Of a stretch of 64,000 nt of DNA, positions 12,301-33,506 are shown piece by piece; position 1 is the first letter of the stretch; each line of letters opens with the position of its first letter. The position numbers and the translations under genes were made by a program. Origin of the DNA: Paracentrotus lividus (taxonomy: Eukaryota; Echinodermata; Echinoidea; Camarodonta; Echinidae); the NCBI GenBank assembly GCA_940671915.1, contig CALNVZ010003426.1, positions 51,427,268 through 51,491,267 of the forward strand, read 5' to 3'. The notes under the pieces are model-generated. The model saw only the letters and a list, made by a program, of their open reading frames with translations, made no database searches and was not told the DNA's origin.

Positions 12301-13545
12301 TGCTGGGGGAGAGCATTAATGTTATAAATTTGATATGTAGTGTCATGCTATGGAATACTTTTATTACTGTTTAAACCCTACTTTGATTGTGCAAATGGGG
12401 AGACGCATTCTTCTCTTTTTCCCCTGGATTCTATCGAAAACAATGACATTAATTCAGGTAGGATTTAGCAGTAATGAAAATTAAGAAAATCACCCACGAT
12501 GGACCCTTTTGTAATACAAAAGAGGTGTTTAATATGGCAAAAAATTAAGAAGTAGGAACTCTCACTTTAATCTGAAAAGTGGCATTACTGTATTGGTTAG
12601 CAATGGAACTTTTTATTACAGAAACATGAAAACACAAAGTATTTTATAAGTAGTTCAATGACATTTGCTCCAGCGACAATTGCTCCTCAATTAGATCCAT
12701 ACACTAATTGAATAACTACCTCCACCCTGGACTAAACCCGTACCAAACCTAAATCTAAACCCAATCTTATCTTTACATCTTGGATGATGCTCAGTCTGGA
12801 ACAATTGTCACTGAAGTAAATGTTGTGTCACCCTGTAAGGCAACTTACCAAAAGCCATGGCCCGATGCATGAAAGCCGCACAGCAGCGTTTTATACCGGA
12901 TGTACTAATCTTCTTCTATTAAAATGGAAGAGTAATAGGGGATCGGTATATCCAGCACATTATCCCGCTGTGCGATATTCACGCAGCTTTATCTTTTGGT
13001 AAGTTGCCTAAGTGAAGAGAGCACATACCACGTAGTATTGAAATCCATCGTTCTTGCTGATGGAGGCTTTGTAAATGTCTCCCTCTGTGTCAAGACTTGT
13101 AAGCCATACTTGCATAGGTTTGTCAGCTTGTCTATTGGCTCCATACACCTGTCTGATCTGACATACAAGACTACTTATCTCCTGGAAGAAAATCAGCAGA
13201 AGAAAGAAAAAAAAAGCTTAATATTGGGCAAAAAAAAAAAAAATTCTCACATGCACAACATTGGAAAGTTTTGCTTTTGTTTTTGTTTTTGTTTTGTAAC
13301 AAAAAAAAAAGAAAAGAAAAAAAGAGTTTCTAAATACGGAAGACGTGTCTGGGATGCAGTAAAAATAGATATATAAAAGTGTCTTTTTGAAGACATTAAA
13401 TACAAATTGTAACAAATTCTTTGCTAAAATCTGATATTTTCACACCCAAACAGGACTTTTGTATATTCTGGGTAGATTGAAAATCGCAACCCTGTTTTTT
13501 CAGATTTTATGGTCACTGAAGGGCAACATAGATCTAACATTTTCT

Positions 13546-13578
<33 letters not shown>

Positions 13579-14163
13579 CCTTTTGTTAAAGCTGGGTTAT
13601 AGTCTTGGTAAGATTAAATAATATCAATTTTTGTGTACATTGGTCTTGTTTGAAATAATCTTACTATAAGAACAAGCAAAATGACCTTGACACCAATTAT
13701 TAAACATTGAATCCTTGTGAAAAACTAAATTTGGCTGGGAGTGTTAGAGCAGATCTGGCACCATGTACTGGCATTGATAGAGTGGACCTTCCGGATGATC
13801 ATTTGATAGATATAGCTAATCTAGATCAAAGAGCTGTTTACACAGATAGTCTGCTAAGTAGTTTCATATAATGAAAAAAAAAAGAGATAATTAGAGAAAG
13901 TGGTTGTAGACGAAATGAAATTATACCATGTGGGAAGAGACTAAACAGGCATTAGTCTCAGTGCGTTTAGACCAATTTACCAAACTAAAGATACTTACTC
14001 TTTTGCTCATTAGATGTCCAAGACTAAGATCGATGCACACACGTGGAACTGCACCGTCACGGTCTTCATTTACAGTGACCAGTCTCTGCCGTCTCAAAGC
14101 GGCCCTTTCTTTCCTTGTCTTCTTGAGCCTCTCGTCATTTTGGGATGGAGCAACAGACTCCAT
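9308..14163 (-). CDS. TRMT10B: TRMT10B-like tRNA (guanine-9-N1) methyltransferase
   Basis: Six minus-strand exons, in order: 14163-13999, 13181-13029, 11914-11836, 11300-11233, 10676-10559, 9402-9308 (stop at 9310-9308). All have GT-AG borders and consistent phases, giving 225 residues. Family role: SPOUT-fold methyltransferase using S-adenosylmethionine to make m1G at position 9 of tRNA. Diagnostic stretches are VCIDLSLGHLMSK (residues 42-54), CQIRQVYGANRQADKP, LVYLTPDS, VYIIGGLVDES (142-152), ASERGVHTAKLPI and LAINQVFEIL. The Asp of GGLVDES (D150) corresponds to the conserved acidic residue of the family. The N-terminus is basic (KKTRKERAALRRQR) but shorter than human TRMT10B (~316 residues); an upstream coding exon could be missed. 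An in-frame stop precedes the chosen ATG, which also has a short upstream ORF (ATG at 14204). Introns hold a mariner-type MITE (9846-10290) and GGTCTAAT repeats. Confidence 0.93.
9846..10290. mobile_element. 445 bp Tc1/mariner-type MITE
   Basis: Terminal inverted repeats TACAGTCTGTGTCAAA (left) and TTTGACACAGACTGTA (right) continue inward as AAAATGGTAC/GTACCATTTT. The outer TA suits TA target duplication. No transposase frame, so non-autonomous. It sits in the last intron of the TRMT10B-like gene. Confidence 0.8.
10945..11165. repeat. Second GGTCTAAT/ATTAGACC foldback-like segment
   Basis: TCCACTTGGTCTAATTGCCA near 10955 is answered by inverted words TTTAGACCAAGTGGACA and GGCAATTAGACAAAGTGG near 11070-11155. 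Same word family as 8247-9167. It lies in the TRMT10B-like intron between the 11233 and 10676 exon ends. Confidence 0.5.
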
Positions 14164-14194
14164 TCCAGCAGAAAGTCATCCCATAATCATTCTG

Positions 14195-14212
14195 GGATCG
14201 CCATCTTTGACA
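14195..14212 (-). promoter_or_regulatory. YY1-like AAGATGGCG motif near the TRMT10B-like start
   Basis: Minus strand reads CAAAGATGGCGATCCCAG, about 40 bases before the chosen start codon. AAGATGGCG is the YY1 core that in many animal housekeeping genes lies at the transcription start. Its ATG also opens a 5-codon upstream ORF (M-A-I-P-E-stop) out of frame with the main one. Regulatory role is inferred. Confidence 0.45.
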
Positions 14213-14705
14213 GAGAGAGAGAGAGAGGAGGGGGGGGTTGATGTAGGAGACAACAAATATTGATCAGGATACAATAGACACGGGAGATGATGAACAACGA
14301 GGAAGGGCCACTCATAGCACAATGTCAATTACGTTAACATTGACCTCTTTAGCCCAACATGCCAAATAAGAGAGGACATTTTGCAACTTGGTCCATGTTT
14401 TTTCTCCATGTTTTTGGACTTTTTACACTAGCAGGCATGAGACAGAGAAATTTCAAAAAAAGAGGAAAATTGCTACCAGTGAGGAAGCGGAGCGACCGAA
14501 CTTCCTGGAGGTGGGTTTGGGAGGGGGGTTCCCCCTCCTGCAGAAAATTTTGCAATTTTAGATAAGAAAATTCACGATTTCTTTGGCTGCAACTTTGTCA
14601 AATCAATCTTGTGTTCCAAGTCTACACACAGTGAGAGCGGAAAATATTTCCAGAATACACAATTGAAACACCTCCGCTATGTACATGCAAAAAAAAAAAA
14701 AAAAT

Positions 14706-14751
<46 letters not shown>

Positions 14752-15426
14752 CAAAATCGGCGGAAATCCGCGGATCCGTAGAGAAAAATCATGCCTCACT
14801 AGATATTTAGCCTATTGACTTTAAATTTATTACTGTGTAGATTTGTAATTATACTTCACAGGTGTTAGTTTTGAATAAAAGGAACATCCAAACACCCAGT
14901 TATTGAAAAATGGTAAATGGAAAAAAAAAGTATTTCAAAAATGAAAAAATGAAGTGTGCTTTCTGAACATCTTCTCATTGAATTTTCCATTGGTCCCAAA
15001 TGGTTTAGGTGCGCAAGTAGGGCCTACATTTTATTATTTGAAGAAAAAAAAATTTGCTGAATATTTGGGAGTAAATCATTCAGGTTAGGGAGACAGACAC
15101 AGGGAGACAGTGAAACAAGAGTATGAAGTTGTTCTGTGATAATTAAACCTCTTTAAATGTCTAAAACCTTCAGACTCCATTCACTTTGAAATTTTTTTAT
15201 ACAGTTTAGTTTCTAGAATCTAGTATTTTATCAGTTTGATTGACCTTATTTTAGCAACTATATATATGCATTCAAATGTCCACAAGTTTGTACCTCATAA
15301 AGGCCTAATGTGTCACGCCATCCCCCCCCCCCGCCTTCACCATGTATTTTCTTGTGATGTTTTCCACAGAAATATGGCATAATAAAATGCTGTGGATCAT
15401 CATCACAATCATTAAACCGACCAGCC

Positions 15427-15445
15427 CCCGTCGCGAAGCGACGGG
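15427..15445. repeat. Perfect GC hairpin CCCGTCGC-gaa-GCGACGGG
   Basis: 8 bp perfect stem with GAA loop, in otherwise AT-rich DNA. It shares the CCCGTCGC word with the hairpin at 15952-15982. Confidence 0.8.
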
Positions 15446-15659
15446 AACTGACGAACCAGTAGACATATTTGGCGAAGTTTTGAAAATATCTATACATGAC
15501 CACAAATTTCGTGGTCAAAAATACCTTATTTGAATTCATACTCACATTGAATCAAATCTTTGAAGTTTTTCCTCGAATTGGTGACATCTGCGAATGTTTC
15601 ACATGAAGTAATCAACTAATAATGTAGAAAAATACAGGAAAATTGAGTCCATCAACGTA

Positions 15660-15782
15660 TATCTCTCCGTGCGTGCGTTGTCTTCGCCATACGTCTTCGC
15701 ACAGTAAAATGACGTCATAGAAAATGGCAGCGATGGCACCAACACTATGAGAAGAGACAAGGCCAACGGAAAATTCAATTTG
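15660..15782 (+). promoter_or_regulatory. Candidate promoter/first exon with CRE and YY1-like site
   Basis: A perfect palindromic CRE (ATGACGTCAT, 15709-15718) is followed within a few bases by AAAATGGCAGCGATGGC (YY1-like). 65 bases after the CRE comes a strong splice donor on the plus strand (CAATTTG/GTAAGTC, exon end 15782). This looks like a TATA-less promoter and 5' non-coding first exon directed to the right. No downstream plus-strand exon was recognised, so it could be a non-coding RNA or a distal TRMT10B promoter read on the other strand. Confidence 0.35.
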
Positions 15783-15951
15783 GTAAGTCAAGAAGCTCTT
15801 ATATACTTTCATTTTTAGTCGTTGTTACGCGTGAAACATCATAGAAACCTTACAACAACATTTTAACATTAGATTGATTAAATTGACCAGTATAATCCTC
15901 TGATCGCTCATCATCGCTGATTATTTCGCTGTAAATGGAGGTGGTGGAAGT

Positions 15952-15982
15952 ACAGCCCCGTCGCCTTCGGCAACGGGGCTGT
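15952..15982. repeat. GC hairpin ACAGCCCCGT...ACGGGGCTGT
   Basis: 10 bp perfect outer stem, one mismatch (C/A), then 3 bp GCC/GGC around a TTC loop. Together with 15427-15445 it brackets the candidate promoter. Confidence 0.8.
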
Positions 15983-15992
15983 GTATAGTTAC

Positions 15993-16376
15993 ACAATCAT
16001 CAGCATCAGCATCATCATCATCATTTACATCAACATAATCATCGTCATCATCATCATCATCAACACCATCATCAGCATCATCATCACCACCATCATCGTC
16101 ATCATCATCATCATCACCATCATCATCCTCATTATCAACACCATCCTCATCATCCTCATCACCATCATCATCCTCATCACCATCATCATCATCCTCATCT
16201 CCGACAACAATATGTGACATCATTTATTCCCATCATCGATCATCCTCATCACCATCATTATCATCATCATCATCACCATCATCATAATCACCATCATCAT
16301 CATCATCACCATCATCATCATCGCCATCTTCATCATCATCAACATCATCATCATCATCATCACCGCCATCACCGCC
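15993..16376 (+). repeat. Interrupted (CAT)n microsatellite
   Basis: About 380 bp of CAT/CATCAC/CATCATCC triplets with interruptions. It generates long spurious poly-His, poly-Ile and poly-Asp frames on both strands. Confidence 0.95.
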
Positions 16377-16380
16377 ATTC

Positions 16381-16426
16381 AAACATAGTAATAAACGTAT
16401 GGTCCCGTACGTTTATTACTGTGTTT
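16381..16426. repeat. Short palindromic hairpin
   Basis: AAACATAGTAATAAACGTA is followed 8 bases later by TACGTTTATTACTGTGTTT. The 19 bp arms have a single mismatch. It abuts the CAT microsatellite. Confidence 0.8.
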
Positions 16427-17630
16427 GGAATTAAAGGCATACAACTTGCTCTATGCCTGGCTTTATCCTTGGTTGTTAGAGCCATAAAGACTAATAAAGT
16501 ACACGATATTAATGGCTATCTGATTTATTTCGTTTATCCATTTACAATTATATATCTAAGAATGATAATAAAGGGTTTATTTCTTACCATGACATGAGAT
16601 CGCTTAAGAAAAACGGCCGACTTTCAATGAGTATGGTACCTGCAAACAAACTTAAACAAAATAAATGGGATAATCTGTATCTGTATCGTTGGGTCAACAA
16701 AAAAAACAACCAAGTTCGTGAGAAGGGCTACGGCCATATCAGTAACATGAAAAACAAAAGCACACAATTCGATGGTAACATTTTTGTACAAGTTTACTGG
16801 AAAAATGGGAAGGGGCAGACTAATGCCATCCCTCCTCGACCCCCCCCCCCCCCCACTCTCCCTAGCAGCGAACTTTTACCCAACATTATTAGGCCATACA
16901 GTTTCAAACTTGCAAAAATACCCTACACTCTTTACTAACTCAAAACCCCCTTAATTATATAGTGTTGGGAAGAAATTCCCCTATATCCTCCAACGTATCC
17001 CTAAACCTAAACTTATGAAATAGCGCCCGCCCCCCCTCCAAAAAAAAAAAACAAAACAACAAACAACACACAACAAACAAACAAACAAACAAAAAATGTT
17101 CCGTCAAGACTAGTTTGAAACCCTGGTTTTTTTTTTCTTGTTTTTTTTTTGTTTTTTTTTTCTTTCATTTTTTTAGGAGGTAGGAGAGGGGGGTGATATT
17201 TATTCTCGGATATTCCATACCATTAAAAATTAAGTTAATCCTATTTTTGGTTTTTTTTTTTTATAAATGGCAAAGGACAACAATAGTCCTAATGCATTCA
17301 ATTTGACCATTTTGACTTTTGACTTTTTTTAACGTTCAGTTGTTCTTTGCATACAAATATGACATCACCGTTATAAAATATATTATAGGCTATCAATAAA
17401 AAGTAGAATGAATGAACTTGCCAATATTGTTAAATAGGAAAACATTGAAAAGCAAAACAAAATCAGGGTCAGAAGACGTTCATGTTCCGGGACATATTTG
17501 AGGTGCTGATGTATTTTGTTTGTACTCTCTTACCCTAGGACAGTGTCGACTATTCTATAATTTTGGTTCAACTTGTTAAATTTCTTTAAACCGTAATGCA
17601 GCGAGCCACCCTCTTACCCCCCCCCCCCCC

Positions 17631-17681
<51 letters not shown>
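17631..17681 (+). repeat. (CT)n microsatellite after poly-C
   Basis: About 50 bp of CT dinucleotides, preceded by a run of 14 C. Confidence 0.9.
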
Positions 17682-17682
<1 letters not shown>

Positions 17683-19598
17683 CATCGCTATCTCTCGTCA
17701 ATATGCTCCCTCGATATCTCTCGTCAATTCGCTCCCTTTTTTTTGGTATCTAAAATATAATTTCATCAAATAGGGTCTATATGTCTACAAACATCAGATC
17801 ATTTATTTGTCCCTCCATTTGTAATTCATTTTCTTGTTGTTGCTTTTTATTCATGTATTGTTTTATACACATGTACTTGGTTTAATTTTAATTCTATTCT
17901 CAATATGCATTTAGAAACTACTATCTCCTCTTAAGTTTGAGTCAATAAACTAAAACTGAAACTGACCACAATATGACGCCCATTCAGTTTGTCCAGTGCT
18001 TGCTATCGAATTGGATAATCGAATGATTAACACAACATCAATTGACATACCAACTTTCATTTTTCATTGCTTTATTTTCATATACCTCATGGTTACATAA
18101 CATACAACTTGATAAAATGCAATAATAACATACATAAACAACTTAAAAGTTATTGGTCAATATTTACTCAGAGAAATACGTACGGGGACATACATGAAAG
18201 CACTAGAGCTGTAGGCATTATCAGGACATTTTCAAAACGATTCTTTAATAATTTTCATCTCAATTATAACGAACATTGCAACAGTGGCCGATCAAGCATC
18301 TCGAAATGGCGGAGTGTAGCCTCAATTCCGATTTTAAATGAGTGGTTCTCAAATTACCTAGCTGCCTAGATCTAAAACTGTTGCAATCATAAATGTTTGT
18401 AACAGAACAACATATTGATAAGAATGATTTGCTTTACTAAAATAATATTTATCGAATTAATCAGAGAAATATTGATTATAAAGATAATAATCATATTGAT
18501 GGTTTTGAAAAAAAAAATTATATGTATAAAATACACAATCTGCTTGAGACAAGGCACCATATGATACAAACAGACGTTGTTTAGGAACTTGGAATCTTTC
18601 TTTAGTATTATTATCATTTCAGTGTACATGACTGTATCTACATTTTTTTTTATTTATTTATTTTTTTTTTATTTATTCTCATATTTCGCATAATTTTCAA
18701 CGTAATAAGCATTATAATGGCTATAATAATATTTTCAATACAATTGAAACGGTCAAATAAAGGCCTAATTGAAAGATAAATTGGGTGAGAGAATCATGGC
18801 GTAACTCGATACCTTGCACTGCCTTGAGGACATTAGGCCCATAGTGAAGTACAAAACAAATTAATTATCATGAAGGGCCTACGGTAACAGCACGTGATGT
18901 CAGCATCAAAACAGCGAAATATAAACAAGAAAAAGAACTGATTCGCCAAAATTAAATAATTTTCAAAGCAAAATTTGATCAAGCCTAGGCTTTGATAACA
19001 TATTTTTTAACTAACTTCTCTTTTTTTCTCACATTTCTTTCTCGATATCTGTTTTTCCCCCTTTCCTTTTTAGCTTAGTTTAGTTTATTTGCAGGTGTTT
19101 GTTATATTTGACTAATAGTAATACATTCTGTTTCTCTTATCCATTTTTCTTTCTCTTTTCTCCCTTACAGGTTTGGCTCACACTTCTCTTTTGTTTTTTG
19201 TTTTTCTGTTTCTTGTCTCTTCCCCTTGTTCTTTTACCTGTTTCACTTATTTATTTATTCCCCCCCCCTTACTTCTTTCTTGTAGGTCTATAACACACAG
19301 GTCTACTAGGTGTTTTTTCCTTGGCTTTTTCTCTTTTCTTTCATTCTTTTCAGCCCCTTAGCCTCCACTTTAATCCCTTCTTTGTTTACTCTTTCCTCCC
19401 TCTCCCAGCTAATCATCTCCCTTTTGTTCCAGTTTGCTGTTTGATCACACCTCCTCTTGCTTTTTGATTGGCTGGCTTCTTCATACCTTTTACATCCCCT
19501 TTTTGTTCTCTCCCTCTTGGCTTGCCACTTAGGTGGAGCTTTTCTCTGTCTTTCTCTATATCCATGTTTGTTCCCTACTTTTATGTGTCATTTTGTCT

Positions 19599-19635
19599 CT
19601 GACGAAGATTCTGCTAGGATCGAAAGCTCAGGCTC
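19599..19635 (+). ncRNA. Hammerhead-ribozyme-like core (probably incomplete)
   Basis: CTGACGA (19599-19605) fits the CUGANGA core. GATTC-TGCTA-GGATC forms a 5 bp stem II (one G-T). GAAA follows at 19622-19625. AGC-TCAG-GCT can form a short stem III, ending in C at the expected cleavage position (19635). Flanks do not pair as stem I, so activity is doubtful. Similar cores occur in Penelope-like retroelements and retrozymes, which suggests a retroelement remnant at the end of the pyrimidine-rich stretch. Confidence 0.35.
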
Positions 19636-19961
19636 CTTTTGACTTCATAACATATTTTTATAAGATTTGTTCAACTGTTTATGCATATATATTTTTCTTT
19701 GAAGCTGTTCGAGCATTTTTTACCTAGAAAGTTCAGCAACATAATACAGAGGGATAAAAACTGACAAATGGATGTTTACAAATAATAAAATTAAAATACA
19801 GTGCCTAAAAATGGTATAATAATAAATATGATTAGGCCTATAAGTTGGTATCAATTACAAAGGCGAAGGCACGTACATATTTCGTAATGAAAACAAAACC
19901 TTGCATTAATTAAGTCGATAAGTGCTATCCAAAATTAATACGTCGTACACAATTGTTTCCA

Positions 19962-30275
<10,314 letters not shown>

Positions 30276-30801
30276 AAACTATAAGCCCTAATTGTGCAGA
30301 TAGACGAGGTATATATAGGGCCTATATATACAAACTATTCAGATTGTTACGGCGAAATAGGGCGAATATATTTCGAATACTGGAAACGCAAACAAAACTC
30401 GGCCTTCACAACCTGCCTCTTTGTATAGAAATTGCGATATATTTGAGGCCGCCTATACAGTATTGTTAAATCAGAGGGTTCACGTTATTTGCAAACTTGT
30501 ATTCTATGATCCATGTCAGGTTCAGTGAATATTATGACAGATAGTAGATAATATTGTATCGCACAGTCAATATTAACTGCTGTACGTTAGGTCAGTTCAA
30601 TGTCATGCAATCACGCGCTTATACAGGCCAAGGGCAGGTACATTTACATTCGGTACATGTACTAACAGAAAACTGTCCTCCAATGTTCCATAAAAATGAC
30701 CTATATATCGGTGTTTTTAATCTCCAACATCTTACGTCCACCATTATGTTGTTTCCATAATATGTCAAATTTTTGTTCACTATATATAGACATTTAAAAA
30801 A

Positions 30802-30904
30802 GTCAGGCTTTATTATCCCAACTATCCAATGTTTATTTCAACACTGAAATAAATAATTGAAATGTTGAAATTAACATTGAATAGTTAGGATATTAAAGCA
30901 TGAC
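30802..30904. repeat. ~100 bp palindrome
   Basis: GTCAGGCTTTATTATCC...ATTTCAAC faces GTTGAAAT...GGATATTAAAGCATGAC. The arms, about 45 bp, have several mismatches. It looks like a tiny foldback element, 530 bp upstream of the IDO-like start codon. Confidence 0.8.
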
Positions 30905-31024
30905 TGTCTCGTATTTTGTTCCAATATTATCTTCCAACACGTGGAACTTTGTGATTTACGAATTGTATATAAAGACATTTAGACAAACACGAACAAATTT
31001 GGAAACTCCTTTTTTTTTTTAGGC

Positions 31025-31072
31025 ATTGGAGTTCTGATCTACTGACCCGGGTTTGATTCCCGGTAGAGGCGA
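31025..31072 (+). repeat. tRNA-like 3' half (SINE remnant)
   Basis: GGTTTGATTCC (31050-31060) resembles a B box and sits in a CCCGGGTTTGATTCCCGG stem-loop like a T arm. No A box, so only a remnant. Confidence 0.35.
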
Positions 31073-32155
31073 TTTGTGCAACCTTTAATTCAAAATGGAT
31101 GACAGTTTTGGTGATCATTGAAACAAGCTACGTCAATATTCTGTTTCATTCAATATCGAATTTATTTTGCTATCTAGGCGCATATCTAGCCTGATTCTTT
31201 AGAACGAATCCTACAATCATGAACATACTATGCAACAGAACAGTCATAAGTGACCCTGATCCTCGTATTGATATGTGCTGAATAAAAACTGATAAGGCCA
31301 TGTTAATCATGGTAATAACATCAGCAACACGCAGAATAAACACACACGAAACTTCTTCTTCGTATGTCAAATATACATCTTTATTAATCTATATTACCTT
31401 GGACAATAGTTACCATTTATCTTGATTTCCCTTTGGAATGAATTGTCCTCGAATTTTTCTTCGATTCTTTTGCTATTCGCAAATCACTTTGTAACATATT
31501 CTAAACGTTGATAAAGTCTCATTTTCACTAATGATTCGTGGATATATACAATAAGTTATTTGATCATCTAATTAAAATTCTAAATTGAAGGAGTGTTTCT
31601 TCATAATTATTACAAACATTGAGTTTTAATAGGCCTCGTCATGGTAATAAAAAAGAGGGGAAAAAGAATTAAAAAATTAAAAAAAAATCAATATGATGTA
31701 TATATCGTTTTTGTTTTGTTTATAAAGAAGGTTAGTGACAAAATGAAAATGAATAACGAATAACTTTACATTTAAATTGTGATCATATTTACATTACAAA
31801 TTGAAGGAACATTGAACTCGTCCAGTTCTGACAATAAGGCATACTGGCTTTAACCCTGCCATCCGATAAAAACAAAACCGAATATTTACACAGTGCATAT
31901 GGAAAAATACAGGCCAATACCTTAAAAGTGAGTGTATGTTTAAAAAAAAAAGGAGAGCTTTCACTTTCTATCTAAATTCAACATAGAATATATTTATGTA
32001 CATAGCAAACAATAACTAAGATGATAATAAATAGCATAAATACGAAAAGCTCTAGTTAGCCTACTCATTAGATTTAGGTGTACAAAATAAATGGCCTTTG
32101 GCTGAAGCAAAAGGTTTTTGTGTAGTCTCGTGTCACTTTGGATAATTTGACTCAT

Positions 32156-32294
32156 TTTCTTCTTCTTCTTCTTCTTCTTCTTCTTCGTCTTCTTCTTCTT
32201 ACTCTTCTTCTTCTTCTTCTTCTTCTTCTTCTTCTTCTTCTTCTTCTTCTTCTTCTTCTTCTTCTTCTTCTTCTTCTTCTTCTTCTTCTTCTTC
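32156..32294 (+). repeat. (CTT)n microsatellite
   Basis: About 140 bp of CTT with few interruptions. It gives poly-Leu and poly-Lys shadow frames. Confidence 0.95.
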
Positions 32295-32513
32295 CTCTTG
32301 CATGTATCATGCATATCATAAAACGTCACACAGACACTCACTAAGAATAGAAAATGGACATTTTATTTTGGTCTTAGAATACAGACAACAGTGCTACAAG
32401 CAATATGTGTTTTATTTATATGTGATTATACAAAAAAAAAATATATAAGGCATTGTATCATACTTTAAAAATCAGAATATAATGTTTTTACCATGCAAAT
32501 GAAAATGTCAATA

Positions 32514-32830
32514 TACACTGTAAAAAAATAATACAGCAAAGTGATGTCAGCAGAGTCGCCATACAAAAATGTAATTTAAAATAACAGTTTTGCTGTAAAT
32601 TTCTCCTCTAATAATTAATGAAAGAGAAGAAAAAAATCATTAGAGTTCTATAACTTACATAGTTGGTTAAAACGGAACAAATGTGTTACTCCTGATGTAT
32701 ATTTTGTATTTCTCATGTAATTATTTGCTGGAGAAATTTACAACAAAACTGTTTTTTTATAATACGTTTTTTATGGCGACTCTGCTGACAGCAGATTTGC
32801 TGTAAAAATACAAATATTTTTTACAGTGTA
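32514..32830. mobile_element. ACTGTAAAAA MITE, copy 1
   Basis: 317 bp. Ends TACACTGTAAAAA and TTTTTACAGTGTA. Subterminal GTCAGCAGAGTCGCCAT faces ATGGCGACTCTGCTGAC. A second copy is at 59299-59574. TA at the borders suits TA target duplication. Confidence 0.9.
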
Positions 32831-33370
32831 TGGTATTAGACCCTCAAAAAATATTTTATTCCGATATAAATCCACTTATAAAAAATATATATACAATACT
32901 TCATCAAGAGGGTAATTGAAAATGTTGCTACGGTGGTATTATGCACTGTTTCGAGATTCGAACAGAAAAAACTAAATTTCTTTCTTTATAATAAAATGCC
33001 AGAATACTTCCATCAAAATATTAATAAAATGCATACCCCTCTGTATAATCAAAAATATGAATGGATTGAAATATAAGAAATTGCACCAATTAAAATAAAT
33101 TCTAGGCACATATCTTGGCTAGCTATATGACATACAATTATCATATAGATAAAAGTAAACAGCAAATTCGAAAGAAATTAGCGAATACAAGAAAGCACAA
33201 TATTTCCAGCAAACAAAACAACGCGAGTATAATACGTTATTTTTTAATTGTAAGGTGTACTGTACACCTACGATTATTTGTGATATATATATATATTTTT
33301 TTTAATTTTAAACAGAACACTGAAGTTATTAATAGACTATTAATAACCACGATGATGTATCTTCCATCGT

Positions 33371-33506
33371 TTAACCACTTAACTGCTGCATGGTGATAAT
33401 TGCACAGTACGGGAATGAACAGCGTGGCGCTGGTGTGTCAAAAGAGACAAAGCTCAGACAATAGCATGAGCACGTAATATTACGTGGTCCGCAGCCAAGT
33501 GGTTAA
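33371..33506. mobile_element. Short element with TTAACCACTT ends
   Basis: 136 bp with ends TTAACCACTTAACTGCTGC and GCAGCCAAGTGGTTAA (imperfect TIR). Flanking TTAA would fit a piggyBac-type site, but that is a guess. Confidence 0.5.

Larger units (their letters stand above)
14164..19961. other. Intergenic stretch between TRMT10B-like start and IDO-like 3' end
   Basis: Holds the likely TRMT10B promoter just beyond 14163, poly-A/T tracts (14690-14746), two CCCCGTCGC hairpins, a possible promoter at 15660-15782, a long CAT microsatellite, a CT microsatellite (about 17631-17681), and a pyrimidine-rich stretch (about 19010-19560) ending in a hammerhead-like core. 18000-19000 is AT-rich with nothing recognised. 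The open frames, including poly-His and poly-Ile ones, are microsatellite translations. Confidence 0.6.

Noticed and set aside
15612..15812. 66-codon minus frame across the CRE
   Set aside because: No family match and no suitable minus-strand donor; the region looks like a promoter.
15921..16597. Acidic and poly-His frames on both strands
   Set aside because: Translations of the CAT microsatellite.
31994..32344. Poly-Lys and poly-Leu frames
   Set aside because: Translations of the CTT microsatellite.
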